Assembly: GCA_902761265.1 (NCBI GenBank)
Contig: CACWJV010000088.1
Location: forward strand, 1 to 12,278
Direction: 5' to 3'
Length of the DNA: 12,278 nt
Source: Oscillospiraceae bacterium
GTDB taxonomy: Bacteria > Bacillota > Clostridia > Oscillospirales > Acutalibacteraceae
Numbering within the stretch: position 1 is the stretch's first letter; every line of letters starts with the position of its first letter. The notes below the pieces were generated by a model. The model saw only the letters and a list, made by a program, of their open reading frames with translations, ran no database searches and was not told the DNA's origin. This document shows, piece after piece, positions 1 to 6,293 of this stretch. The position numbers and the translations under genes were made by a program.

Positions 1-531
1 AATCAGCCAGATTGCAAGTCCCCAGCCGAACGCGTCGATCATCGGGCGGATCGCGAGCAAAGCGCTCCAGCCGATCAGAAAATAGCCGCCGGTGGCAAGG
101 ATGGCATAGCGGTGAAAGTCGATCGCCGTGAAGGTCACGCCCACCGCTGTGGCGGCGATCAGCAGCACGGTCAAAATCAGCGTCAGCACCGGACGCTCGC
201 GCCGCAGCCCGGTCAAAAGGATCGGCGCATAGGTGCCGAGAATCAGCGCATAGATCGTGCAGTGGTCGAGCACCTGCAAAACCTTTTTGGCGCGTTCATG
301 CCTTAAGCCGTGGTAGACGCTCGACATCGTATAAAGAAAGATCATCATCAGCGTATAGATCACACCGCCGAGCAGCCCCCAGTAGTTGTGCTTGACGATG
401 GAGAACACCGCACACAGCACCAGCGCCACCACGCCGAAGCCGCCGCCCACGATGTGGGTGACCATGTTGAAAATCTCTTCGCCGCGGGAATAGCCGGGCA
501 ATGTGCGATCATCGAGTTTGGTTCTGGGCAT
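1..531 (-). CDS. trhA: TrhA / hemolysin III-type membrane protein (C-terminus off the window edge)
   Basis: An integral membrane protein of the PAQR-like TrhA (hemolysin III) family, linked in bacteria to membrane-lipid homeostasis; the older haemolysin name is not evidence of toxicity. Reading leftward from the ATG at 531 gives 177 residues before the window ends, against roughly 200-220 for the family, so the last helices are missing. Visible hallmarks are the first hydrophobic helix after about residue 22, the SSVYHGL motif (Ser70/Ser71, His74) and LDHCTIYALILGTYAPI (Asp89, His90), which carry family metal-site residues. The C-terminal HxxxH should lie beyond the edge. An AAAGGA ribosome site lies about 9 nt upstream. 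The start overlaps the end of the upstream PHP gene by 23 bp, which suggests co-transcription and translational coupling. The family call is firm; the physiological role is inferred from the family. Confidence 0.9.
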   Translation of the reverse strand, partial: MPRTKLDDRTLPGYSRGEEIFNMVTHIVGGGFGVVALVLCAVFSIVKHNYWGLLGGVIYTLMMIFLYTMSSVYHGLRHERAKKVLQVLDHCTIYALILGTYAPILLTGLRRERPVLTLILTVLLIAATAVGVTFTAIDFHRYAILATGGYFLIGWSALLAIRPMIDAFGWGLAIWLI

Positions 532-1237
532 GGGTACCAATCCTTTCAAGGGTCAATGCGTGGGTTGCCGGGCGGTCGCCGTCGGTGATTAGGGTGTAGC
601 TTTGCGTGCGCAAAACGTCGAGCAGGTCCTCGTTCGTCCGGATGGCCGTTTCGGTGCGGATGCCGCCGCAGATGCGGTCGGTCTCGTGGTGGGTGTCGCT
701 GCCGCTGATCATCGGCTTGCTGTGCTTCTGCGCCCAAAGCAGCGCGTCGTAATTGGCACGTTCGTCCGTGTGGCCGTTGAACACCTCAATCCCGTCCAGC
801 AGCGCCGGGTCGCAGCGGGTGATAAACGGGCGGTACGGGTGTGCCTGATAGATCAGGCAGCCGGCGTCGTGCAGGTTGCAGCTCATTGTGCGCTCATCCC
901 ACAGCAGCAGATTGCCCTGCCGGCGCAGCCAGCGTTCGTCCACGCCGTAGATAAGATAGTCGTTGACCGTGGCGTAATGCCGCAGCTCCAGCCCGAGCAG
1001 CACCGGAAAGGCGCTGCCGCAGTAGGCTTTGAGGGTATGATAGGACGAAAGGTAAAAATCCAGATCCTTTTGCGGCGCAAAGAAATGGCCGCCCAGAAAG
1101 GTCATGGGGCTGAAGTGATCGGTGAGAACAATGCCGTCGTAACCGGCGTCGGCATAGCGCCGGACGAGTGCTTTCGGATCGATCGAGGCGCACCGCGAAA
1201 CGGTGCCCGTGTGGCAGTGAAGTTCATAGTTGTACAT
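509..1237 (-). CDS. PHP-domain metal-dependent phosphoesterase
   Basis: A 242-residue soluble protein with a complete PHP (polymerase and histidinol phosphatase) fold, which normally hydrolyses phosphate esters with two or three bound metal ions. Visible metal ligands in order are HCH (His7, His9), TDH (Asp40, His41), GLELR (Glu84), QAHPYR (His133), EVFNGHT (Asn154, His156) and GSDTHH (Asp181, His183). The reading frame stays open upstream to 1432, but the ATG at 1237 is chosen because it follows an AAGGAAAGGAAG ribosome site and begins directly with the family's first motif. The gene is first in a two-gene minus-strand unit with trhA. The substrate is unknown: related proteins act on nucleotides, AMP or sugar phosphates, and no extra domain narrows this. 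Nothing looks broken. Confidence 0.88.
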   Translation of the reverse strand: MYNYELHCHTGTVSRCASIDPKALVRRYADAGYDGIVLTDHFSPMTFLGGHFFAPQKDLDFYLSSYHTLKAYCGSAFPVLLGLELRHYATVNDYLIYGVDERWLRRQGNLLLWDERTMSCNLHDAGCLIYQAHPYRPFITRCDPALLDGIEVFNGHTDERANYDALLWAQKHSKPMISGSDTHHETDRICGGIRTETAIRTNEDLLDVLRTQSYTLITDGDRPATHALTLERIGTHAQNQTR

Positions 1238-1295
1238 GCTTTCGCTTCCTTTCCTTGGTATTGACGGTTTCGGCCGATCCCGTTTGTTGGGTGAC

Positions 1296-1324
1296 AGTAT
1301 AGCGGATTTTCGCAATTTGAAAAC
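1296..1324 (-). promoter_or_regulatory. Possible promoter for the PHP-trhA unit
   Basis: Reading on the minus strand, a good -10 hexamer TATACT (1301 to 1296) lies 17 nt after a poor -35, GTTTTC (1324 to 1319). It is upstream of the PHP start and divergent from the XRE promoter. The -10 is convincing but the -35 is weak. Confidence 0.4.
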
Positions 1325-1350
1325 CCCCTGACAAGAGAACTGACTCTCCG

Positions 1351-1395
1351 ATTTGTAGAATTCCACTTGACAACCGCCTCTACAAATAGTAGAAT
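1351..1395 (+). promoter_or_regulatory. Near-consensus promoter embedded in an inverted-repeat operator
   Basis: TTGACA at 1367-1372 and TAGAAT at 1390-1395 are separated by 17 nt, a near-perfect sigma-A promoter for the downstream XRE gene. A perfect 9-bp inverted repeat, ATTTGTAGA at 1351-1359 and TCTACAAAT at 1379-1387, flanks the -35; the right arm sits in the spacer. The right arm also forms a small palindrome, CTAC-AAATA-GTAG (1380-1392), overlapping the -10. The simplest reading is an autoregulatory operator for the XRE repressor. That is an inference from position and symmetry. Confidence 0.7.
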
Positions 1396-1430
1396 AAGGA
1401 AAAAAGTCGGACAAAGGAAGGAGCGATTTC

Positions 1431-1763
1431 ATGCCGCAACAGGAGCTTGAACAAAAAATTGCCGAAAACCTGCGGCTCTACCGCACGCTGCACGGCTTCA
1501 CGCAGGCGCAGCTTGCCGAATGACTGAGCTATTCCGACAAATCTGTGTCCAAATGGGAGCGCGGCGAAGCGACGCCGGATATCGGGATTATGTATACACT
1601 TTCGGAAATCTACGGCGTAACGGTGTCGGAGCTGATTGGACAGACGGAAAAAAGCAAGGAGACACAGGAAAAGCTCAAAGCGGTTGAAAAAGACCGCAAA
1701 GCGCTCGAGCGCGCCAAAAAGAAAGCGATGGAACGGGCGAAAAAACAAAAGAAGAAGAAATAG
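1431..1763 (+). pseudogene. XRE/Cro-type HTH regulator interrupted by an in-frame TGA
   Basis: From the ATG at 1431, behind a strong AAAGGAAGGAG ribosome site, the frame reads 30 codons of a typical XRE domain (MPQQELEQKI..., then RTLHGFTQAQLAE) and meets TGA at 1521-1523. It continues in the same frame with LSYSDKSVSKWERGEATPDI to the TAG at 1761. Ignoring the TGA, the product is 110 residues: a complete helix-turn-helix (about residues 10-65) and a Lys/Glu/Arg-rich tail likely to form a helix. Family members usually have Arg or another polar residue where the TGA lies, so CGA to TGA is the simplest lesion. TGA ends other intact genes nearby, so it is not a reassigned codon. Reinitiation at the ATG at 1545 would give 72 residues lacking the first helices. 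Probably a nonsense-mutated repressor, or a sequencing error. Confidence 0.8.
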
Positions 1764-1772
1764 CAAAACGAA

Positions 1773-1794
1773 AAGGCAGCCGCAACGCTGCCTT
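1773..1794. terminator. Hairpin after the XRE gene (left end of repeat copy 1)
   Basis: A perfect 8-bp stem, AAGGCAGC (1773-1780) and GCTGCCTT (1787-1794), closes a CGCAAC loop and is followed by TTATTATG. It begins 9 nt after the XRE stop codon. The sequence recurs exactly at 2606-2627 after ppa, so it is both a plausible terminator and part of a dispersed repeat. Confidence 0.6.
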
Positions 1795-1880
1795 ATTATG
1801 ATAGTATTACAACGAGCTTACCGCTGACTGCTGACTGCTAATCGCTAATCACTGACCACTGAAAAAGCGACCGCCGAAGG
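1773..1880 (+). repeat. Composite intergenic repeat, copy 1 (degenerate)
   Basis: The first of two related intergenic elements flanking ppa. It consists of the AAGGCAGC hairpin with the tail TTATTATGATAGT (33 bp identical to copy 2 in total, 1773-1805), a variable stretch, six heptamers in exact phase (CTGACTG, CTGACTG, CTAATCG, CTAATCA, CTGACCA, CTGAAAA; 1824-1865), then a 25-bp block identical to copy 2 (1855-1879). Copy 1 diverges just where copy 2 forms the right arm of a second hairpin, so only a 4-bp GACC/GGTC stem remains. No coding function is visible. Confidence 0.75.
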
Positions 1881-1970
1881 GTCTTGTTCTGCCGGTTGTC
1901 CGTTTTCGCCGGACTTGTGCAATGCAAAGAAAAACTTTCTGCGCCCGATCGGAGAATTCTCATTTTTCTC

Positions 1971-1999
1971 TTTACTCTGCCGGAAAACTGTGCTACAAT
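1971..1999 (+). promoter_or_regulatory. ppa promoter
   Basis: TTTACT at 1971-1976 and TACAAT at 1994-1999 are separated by 17 nt. The -10 is preceded by TGTGC, giving an extended -10 (TGC-TACAAT). It lies about 40 nt upstream of the ppa start codon, with GGAGGA at 2029-2034 as ribosome site. Confidence 0.75.
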
Positions 2000-2040
2000 A
2001 AAACGTAAACAAACTCGCAGTTAAAAACGGAGGAAGCACC

Positions 2041-2589
2041 ATGAACGAAAACTGCATCTGGCATTCCATTGACCCAAAACGCGTCACTCCCGAAGACTTC
2101 ATCGCTGTGGTGGAGATTCCCAAGGGCAGCAAAAACAAGTATGAGCTTGACAAAGAGACCGGTCTCATCATGCTCGACCGCATTCTCTATACATCCACCC
2201 ACTATCCTGCCAATTACGGCTTTATCCCGCTGACCTACGCCGACGACTTCGACCCGCTCGACGTGCTCGTCCTCTCTTCGGAAGCGCTGCATCCGCTCAC
2301 GCTTGTGCGCTGCTATCCCATCGGCGTGATCCGTATGCTCGACAACGGCCGTGCGGACGAAAAGATTATCGCGGTCCCCTATTCCGACCCGATGTACAAC
2401 TCCTACCGCTCCATCTTTGCCCTGCCGAAACACACGTACGACGAAATGACCCACTTCTTTTCCGTATACAAAACGCTGGAAAAAAAGGAAACCGCCGTGG
2501 ACGAGGTGCAGGACAGAGACGTCGCTGTGGAAATCATCTCGCGCGCGATCGAAAGCTATCGGCAGAAATTCCCCAAAAAAGAACAGTAA
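2041..2589 (+). CDS. ppa: Inorganic pyrophosphatase, family I
   Basis: A cytoplasmic enzyme that hydrolyses pyrophosphate to two phosphates and so drives nucleic acid, protein and other syntheses. The 182-residue product has the usual length and motifs of the Mg-dependent soluble family: EIPKGSKNKYELD (Glu25, Lys28, Lys33), YPANYGFIPLTY (55-66), the signature DDFDPLDVLVL with Asp69, Asp71 and Asp74, then RMLDNGRADEK with Asp101, Asp106 and Lys108, and HFFSVYKTLE with Tyr143 and Lys144. The start is fixed by GGAGGA seven nt upstream. The gene is monocistronic: it has its own promoter, is followed by two hairpins, and converges on the hydrogenase operon. It is flanked by two direct copies of an intergenic repeat. 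It is unlike the CBS-containing or family II DHH enzymes often found in Firmicutes. No damage is visible. Confidence 0.95.
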   Translation: MNENCIWHSIDPKRVTPEDFIAVVEIPKGSKNKYELDKETGLIMLDRILYTSTHYPANYGFIPLTYADDFDPLDVLVLSSEALHPLTLVRCYPIGVIRMLDNGRADEKIIAVPYSDPMYNSYRSIFALPKHTYDEMTHFFSVYKTLEKKETAVDEVQDRDVAVEIISRAIESYRQKFPKKEQ

Positions 2590-2605
2590 AACACAACACA
2601 CAAAA

Positions 2606-2714
2606 AAGGCAGCCGCAACGCTGCCTTATTATGATAGTTTAACAACCTGACTGCTAATTGCTAATCACCAATCACTCACCACTGAAAAAGCGACCGCCGA
2701 AGCGGTCGCTTTTT
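2606..2714 (+). repeat. Composite intergenic repeat, copy 2 (intact)
   Basis: The second copy of the element seen at 1773-1880, in the same orientation. It has the hairpin AAGGCAGC-CGCAAC-GCTGCCTT (2606-2627) with the tail TTATTATGATAGT, six phased heptamers (CTGACTG, CTAATTG, CTAATCA, CCAATCA, CTCACCA, CTGAAAA; 2647-2688), and a perfect terminal hairpin at 2685-2714. Hairpins and flanks are conserved between copies, while heptamer contents vary at one or two bases each. The period is exactly seven in both copies. Confidence 0.78.
2685..2714. terminator. Bidirectional terminator between ppa and the hydrogenase operon
   Basis: A perfect 13-bp stem: AAAAAGCGACCGC (2685-2697), loop CGAA, GCGGTCGCTTTTT (2702-2714). 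The A-run on one side and T-run on the other give a rho-independent terminator in both directions, serving ppa on the plus strand and hndD, whose stop codon is at 2721-2723, on the minus strand. Confidence 0.9.
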
Positions 2715-2720
2715 GCAATC

Positions 2721-4472
2721 TTATTTCTTGAACATCGGGCGTGCCACATAGGTGGTATGCAGCAGCTCGTGCGCCTTGTGGCTGTTCGGCTCGCCGAGGA
2801 ACTCCGCGTAGACCTGCTTGATGTCTTCGCTTTCGTGGCTCTTGCGGTGCGGACGGCTCTTGTCGTTTTCATACAGCGCCGCGGCACGCAGGGCCTTGAG
2901 GTCGGTGAAGTTGCGGACAGATGCCGGCTGGGTCGGCTGACCGCCGCCGTTGATGCAGCCGCCGGGGCAGCACATGATTTCGATAAAGGTGTAGTCGGCG
3001 GTGCCGGCACGAACCTTGTCCATGAGGATCTTCGCGTTCTTGGTGCCGCTGGCAACGGCGACCTTGACGGTCAGACCGGCGAGGTCGTAGGACGCTTCCT
3101 TGACGCCCGCCATACCGCGCACGTCGGTGAACTCCACGTTTTCAAGCTCTTTGCCGGTGATGACTTCCGCGGCGGTACGGAGCGCGGCTTCCATCACGCC
3201 GCCGGTCGCGCCGAAGATGACGGCAGCGCCGGTGCCCTGGCCGAGCGGTGCGTCCGGATTTTCATCCGGCAGCTCGGTGAAGCGGATGCCGGCCGTCTTG
3301 ATCATGCGGCCGAGTTCGCGGGTCGTCAGCACATAGTCCACGTCGGCATAGCCGCTGGCGTTCTGGTCGTCGCGGCCGATCTCGAACTTCTTGGCGGTAC
3401 AGGGCATGACGGAGACGGAGACGATGTTCTTCGGGTCGATGCCGTTCTTTTCGGCGATATAGGTCTTGATGATCGCGCCCTGCATCTGCTGCGGAGATTT
3501 GCAGGAGGACAGATGCGCGAGCTGATCGGGATAGTAGTGTTCGCAATACTTGATCCAGCCCGGCGAGCAGGAGGTGATCATCGGCAGCACGCCGCCGTTC
3601 TTCACACGGTCAACCAGCTCGTTGGCTTCTTCCATGATGGTCAGGTCGGCGCCGAAGTTGGTGTCATACACCTTGTCGAAGCCGAGACGGCGCAGCGCCG
3701 CAAAGAGCTTTCCGGTCACGTCGGTGCCGGGCGCCATGTCGAAGCATTCGCCCAGGGTCGCGCGGATGGACGGCGCAGCCTGCACGACCACATATTTAGA
3801 CGGGTCGGCGATGGCGGCGAAGACGTCGCGGGTGCAGTCCTTTTCATACAGCGCGCCGGTCGGGCAGGCAACGATGCACTGGCCGCAGGAGACGCAGCTT
3901 GTATTGCCGAGCGGCAGCTCATAGGCGCAGCCGATGTTGGTGTCGATGCCGCGGGCGTTTGCGCCGATGACGCTGATGTCCTGGTTCTTACAAGCGGCGA
4001 CGCAGCGGCGGCACAGGATGCACTTGTTGTTGTCGCGCACCATGTGGGCGGCGGAGGTGTCAAGCTCATAGTGCGGCTTGAAACCGTCGAACACGCCTTC
4101 GTCCTCGATGCCGTATTCGTGGCAAAGCTTTTGCAGCTCGCACGAACCGGAGCGGATGCAGGACAGGCACTTGCGCTCGTGGGTGGAAAGGATCAGTTCG
4201 AGCGTCTTTTTGCGGGACGCGCGGATCTTTTCGGTGTTGAGGAAAATCTCGGTGCCTTCGCGTTCGATCGGATAGACACAGGCAGCAACAAGGCTGCGGG
4301 CGCCCTTGACTTCCGCCACGCAAAAACGGCACGCGCCGATTTCGTTCATATCTTTCAGGAAGCACAGCGTCGGCACCTCGATGCCGATCGAGCGGGCAGC
4401 TTCCAGGATGGTTGTACCGTAAGGTACCGTGCAGGGTATATTGTTGATTTTGATGTTAAGCATGTTATCCAT
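2721..4472 (-). CDS. hndD: [FeFe] hydrogenase catalytic subunit, group A (HndD/HydA-like)
   Basis: The H2-evolving or H2-oxidising catalytic subunit, cytoplasmic, 583 residues from the ATG at 4472. That start follows GGGGAGG by 8 nt; a GTG at 4481 overlaps the ribosome site and is less likely. Domains in order: plant-type [2Fe-2S] (Cys37, 48, 51, 65); His-Cys3 [4Fe-4S] (His98, Cys102, 105, 111); two [4Fe-4S] (Cys151/154/157/161 and Cys193/196/199/203); and the H-cluster domain with L1 TSCSPGW (Cys302), L2 MPCTAKKFE (Cys358) and L3 EIMCCPGGCINGGGQP (Cys502, Cys506). The C-terminal 45 residues form the small-subunit-like region (VYAEFLGEPNSHKAHELLHTTY). Position 303 is Ser where simple hydrogenases such as C. 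pasteurianum CpI have the proton-relay Cys (TSCCPGW). As last gene of the hnd operon, 15 nt after hndC, it most likely works in a multimeric bifurcating enzyme rather than as a ferredoxin-only monomer. Confidence 0.96.
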   Translation of the reverse strand: MDNMLNIKINNIPCTVPYGTTILEAARSIGIEVPTLCFLKDMNEIGACRFCVAEVKGARSLVAACVYPIEREGTEIFLNTEKIRASRKKTLELILSTHERKCLSCIRSGSCELQKLCHEYGIEDEGVFDGFKPHYELDTSAAHMVRDNNKCILCRRCVAACKNQDISVIGANARGIDTNIGCAYELPLGNTSCVSCGQCIVACPTGALYEKDCTRDVFAAIADPSKYVVVQAAPSIRATLGECFDMAPGTDVTGKLFAALRRLGFDKVYDTNFGADLTIMEEANELVDRVKNGGVLPMITSCSPGWIKYCEHYYPDQLAHLSSCKSPQQMQGAIIKTYIAEKNGIDPKNIVSVSVMPCTAKKFEIGRDDQNASGYADVDYVLTTRELGRMIKTAGIRFTELPDENPDAPLGQGTGAAVIFGATGGVMEAALRTAAEVITGKELENVEFTDVRGMAGVKEASYDLAGLTVKVAVASGTKNAKILMDKVRAGTADYTFIEIMCCPGGCINGGGQPTQPASVRNFTDLKALRAAALYENDKSRPHRKSHESEDIKQVYAEFLGEPNSHKAHELLHTTYVARPMFKK

Positions 4473-4487
4473 TGTCTGCACCTCCCC

Positions 4488-6281
4488 TTATTCCTTGATG
4501 ATTGCGCCGAATTTGCAGGTCTCCATGCAGGCGCCGCACTTGATGCACTTCGAGGTGTCGATCGTATGCGGATTTTTGACCGTACCGGAGATCGCGCCCA
4601 CCGGGCACTTTCTTGCGCAGGCGGTGCAGCCGCGGCACTTGTCGGCGATGATCTTGTATTGCAGCAAATCTTTGCAGACGCCGGCCGGGCACTTCTTGTC
4701 AACCACGTGAGCAACATATTCGTCGCGGAAGAATTTGAGGGTCGCAAGCACCGGGTTGGGCGCTGTCTGGCCAAGACCGCAAAGCGAGTTCTCTTTGATG
4801 TAGTAGCATAGCTCTTCGAGCTTGTCCAAATCTTCGAGCGTGCCGTTGCCGGACGTGATCTTGTCGAGCATTTCAAGCAGTCTGCGGGTACCCACACGGC
4901 ACGGCGTGCACTTGCCGCAGGATTCGTCGACGGTGAAGTTGAGGAAGAACTTCGCGATGTCGACCATGCAGTTGTCCTCGTCCATAACGATCAGACCGCC
5001 GGAACCCATCATGCAGCCGATGGCCGTCAGGTTGTCGTAGTCGATCGGGGTGTCGATGAGGCTCATCGGGATACAGCCGCCGGACGGGCCGCCGGTCTGG
5101 GCAGCCTTGAACTTTTTGCCGTTCGGGATGCCGCCGCCGATTTCTTCGATGATCTCGCGCAGCGTAGTGCCCATCGGGATTTCCACAAGACCGGTGTTCT
5201 TGATCTTGCCGCCGAGGGCGAAGACCTTTGTGCCCTTGCTCTTTTCGGTACCCATGGAGGCGAAGTAGTCAGCGCCTTCGCGGATGATGGTCGGGATATT
5301 GGCAAAGGTTTCGACGTTATTTTCCGTGGTCGGTTTGCCGAACAGACCCTTGACAGCCGGATACGGCGGACGCGGTCTGGGTTCGCCGCGGTTGCCTTCG
5401 ATCGAGGTCATGAGCGCGGTCTCTTCGCCGCACACGAACGCGCCTGCGCCGAGCTTGATGTGCAGATCGAAATCGAAGCCGGAGCCGAAGATATCCTTGC
5501 CCAAAAGGCCCATTTCCTTCGCCTGGGCGATGGCGATCTCGAGACGTTTGACGGCGATCGGATATTCCGCACGCACGTAGATATAGCCTTCGGTCGCGCC
5601 GGTCGCATAGCCGCAGATGGTCATCGCTTCGATGATGCAATGCGGGTCGCCTTCAAGCACGGAGCGGTCCATGAACGCGCCCGGGTCGCCTTCGTCGGCG
5701 TTGCAGACGACGTATTTCTGGTCAGCCTTGTTCGCCGCGGTAAAGCTCCATTTGAGCCCCGTCGGGAAACCGCCGCCGCCGCGGCCGCGCAGGCCCGAAT
5801 CCTTGACGATCTGGATGACCTCTTCGGGCTTGAGCTCGGTCAGACACTTGGCAAGCGCCTGATAGCCGTCGTAGGCGATGTATTCGTTGATGTCTTCGGG
5901 ATTGATCACGCCGCAGTTGCGCAGCGCCACACGCTTTTGCTTTTTATAGAAGTCGGTCTCCTTGAGCGGTTTGACCTCTTCCTGAGCGCCGGCCTTGGTC
6001 TCATCGTAAAGCAGACGCTGCACGATGCGGCCCTTGAGCAGATGCTCTTCGACGATTTCGGGCACGTCTTCGACTTTCACTTCGCTGTAGAAGCAGCCTT
6101 CGGGATAAACCACGACGACCGGGCCGAGCGCGCAAAGGCCGAAGCAGCCGGTGCGGATGACCTTGACTTCGTTTTCGAGGCCTTTTTCTTTGATCTGGGC
6201 TTCAAACTGTTCGATGATCTTCGGGGAGTTTGAGGAGGTACAGCCGGTACCGCCGCAAACAAGCACATGGGATCGATACAT
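4488..6281 (-). CDS. hndC: NuoF-like flavoprotein subunit of the multimeric hydrogenase (HndC/HydB-like)
   Basis: The NAD(P)H-binding, FMN-carrying subunit, 597 residues, thought to host the flavin where electrons are split or joined between NAD(P)H, ferredoxin and the H-cluster. In order: a thioredoxin-like [2Fe-2S] domain (Cys9, Cys14, Cys46, Cys50); the NuoF core with the FMN/NADH glycine-rich loop GRGGGGFPTGLKW (166-178) and CNADEGDPGAFMDR (193-206); an SLBB region; the NuoF [4Fe-4S] site SCGKCTPCR with Cys455, 458, 461 and 501; and a C-terminal pair of ferredoxin-type [4Fe-4S] motifs (Cys549/552/555/559 and Cys579/582/585/589). Two further cysteines, CPAGVC (531, 536), lie between and may bind a metal. 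AAGGAGG sits 7 nt before the ATG. It lies 12 nt after hndB and 15 nt before hndD. Whether it uses NAD or NADP cannot be told from motifs alone. Confidence 0.95.
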   Translation of the reverse strand: MYRSHVLVCGGTGCTSSNSPKIIEQFEAQIKEKGLENEVKVIRTGCFGLCALGPVVVVYPEGCFYSEVKVEDVPEIVEEHLLKGRIVQRLLYDETKAGAQEEVKPLKETDFYKKQKRVALRNCGVINPEDINEYIAYDGYQALAKCLTELKPEEVIQIVKDSGLRGRGGGGFPTGLKWSFTAANKADQKYVVCNADEGDPGAFMDRSVLEGDPHCIIEAMTICGYATGATEGYIYVRAEYPIAVKRLEIAIAQAKEMGLLGKDIFGSGFDFDLHIKLGAGAFVCGEETALMTSIEGNRGEPRPRPPYPAVKGLFGKPTTENNVETFANIPTIIREGADYFASMGTEKSKGTKVFALGGKIKNTGLVEIPMGTTLREIIEEIGGGIPNGKKFKAAQTGGPSGGCIPMSLIDTPIDYDNLTAIGCMMGSGGLIVMDEDNCMVDIAKFFLNFTVDESCGKCTPCRVGTRRLLEMLDKITSGNGTLEDLDKLEELCYYIKENSLCGLGQTAPNPVLATLKFFRDEYVAHVVDKKCPAGVCKDLLQYKIIADKCRGCTACARKCPVGAISGTVKNPHTIDTSKCIKCGACMETCKFGAIIKE

Positions 6282-6293
6282 TTCGTTTCCTCC

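Noticed and set aside
1380..1392. BlaI/MecI/CopY-type operator (TACAnnTGTA)
   Set aside because: The arms fit only partly, the central spacing is wrong, and no BlaI-like gene is adjacent; the XRE gene is the better candidate.
1521..1523. Reassigned or recoded TGA (for example UGA read as an amino acid) in the XRE gene
   Set aside because: TGA is the normal stop of the PHP gene, the ATPase gene and others here, TGG serves for Trp, and no selenocysteine-type element or Cys/Sec context is apparent.
4473..4481. GTG at 4481 as start of hndD
   Set aside because: It overlaps the GGGGAGG ribosome site; the ATG at 4472 has ideal spacing.
2658..4811. 717-codon plus-strand open frame opposite hndD and hndC
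   Set aside because: It is the mirror of a high-GC coding strand: no ribosome site, no recognisable domain, and the opposite strand encodes a well-conserved hydrogenase.
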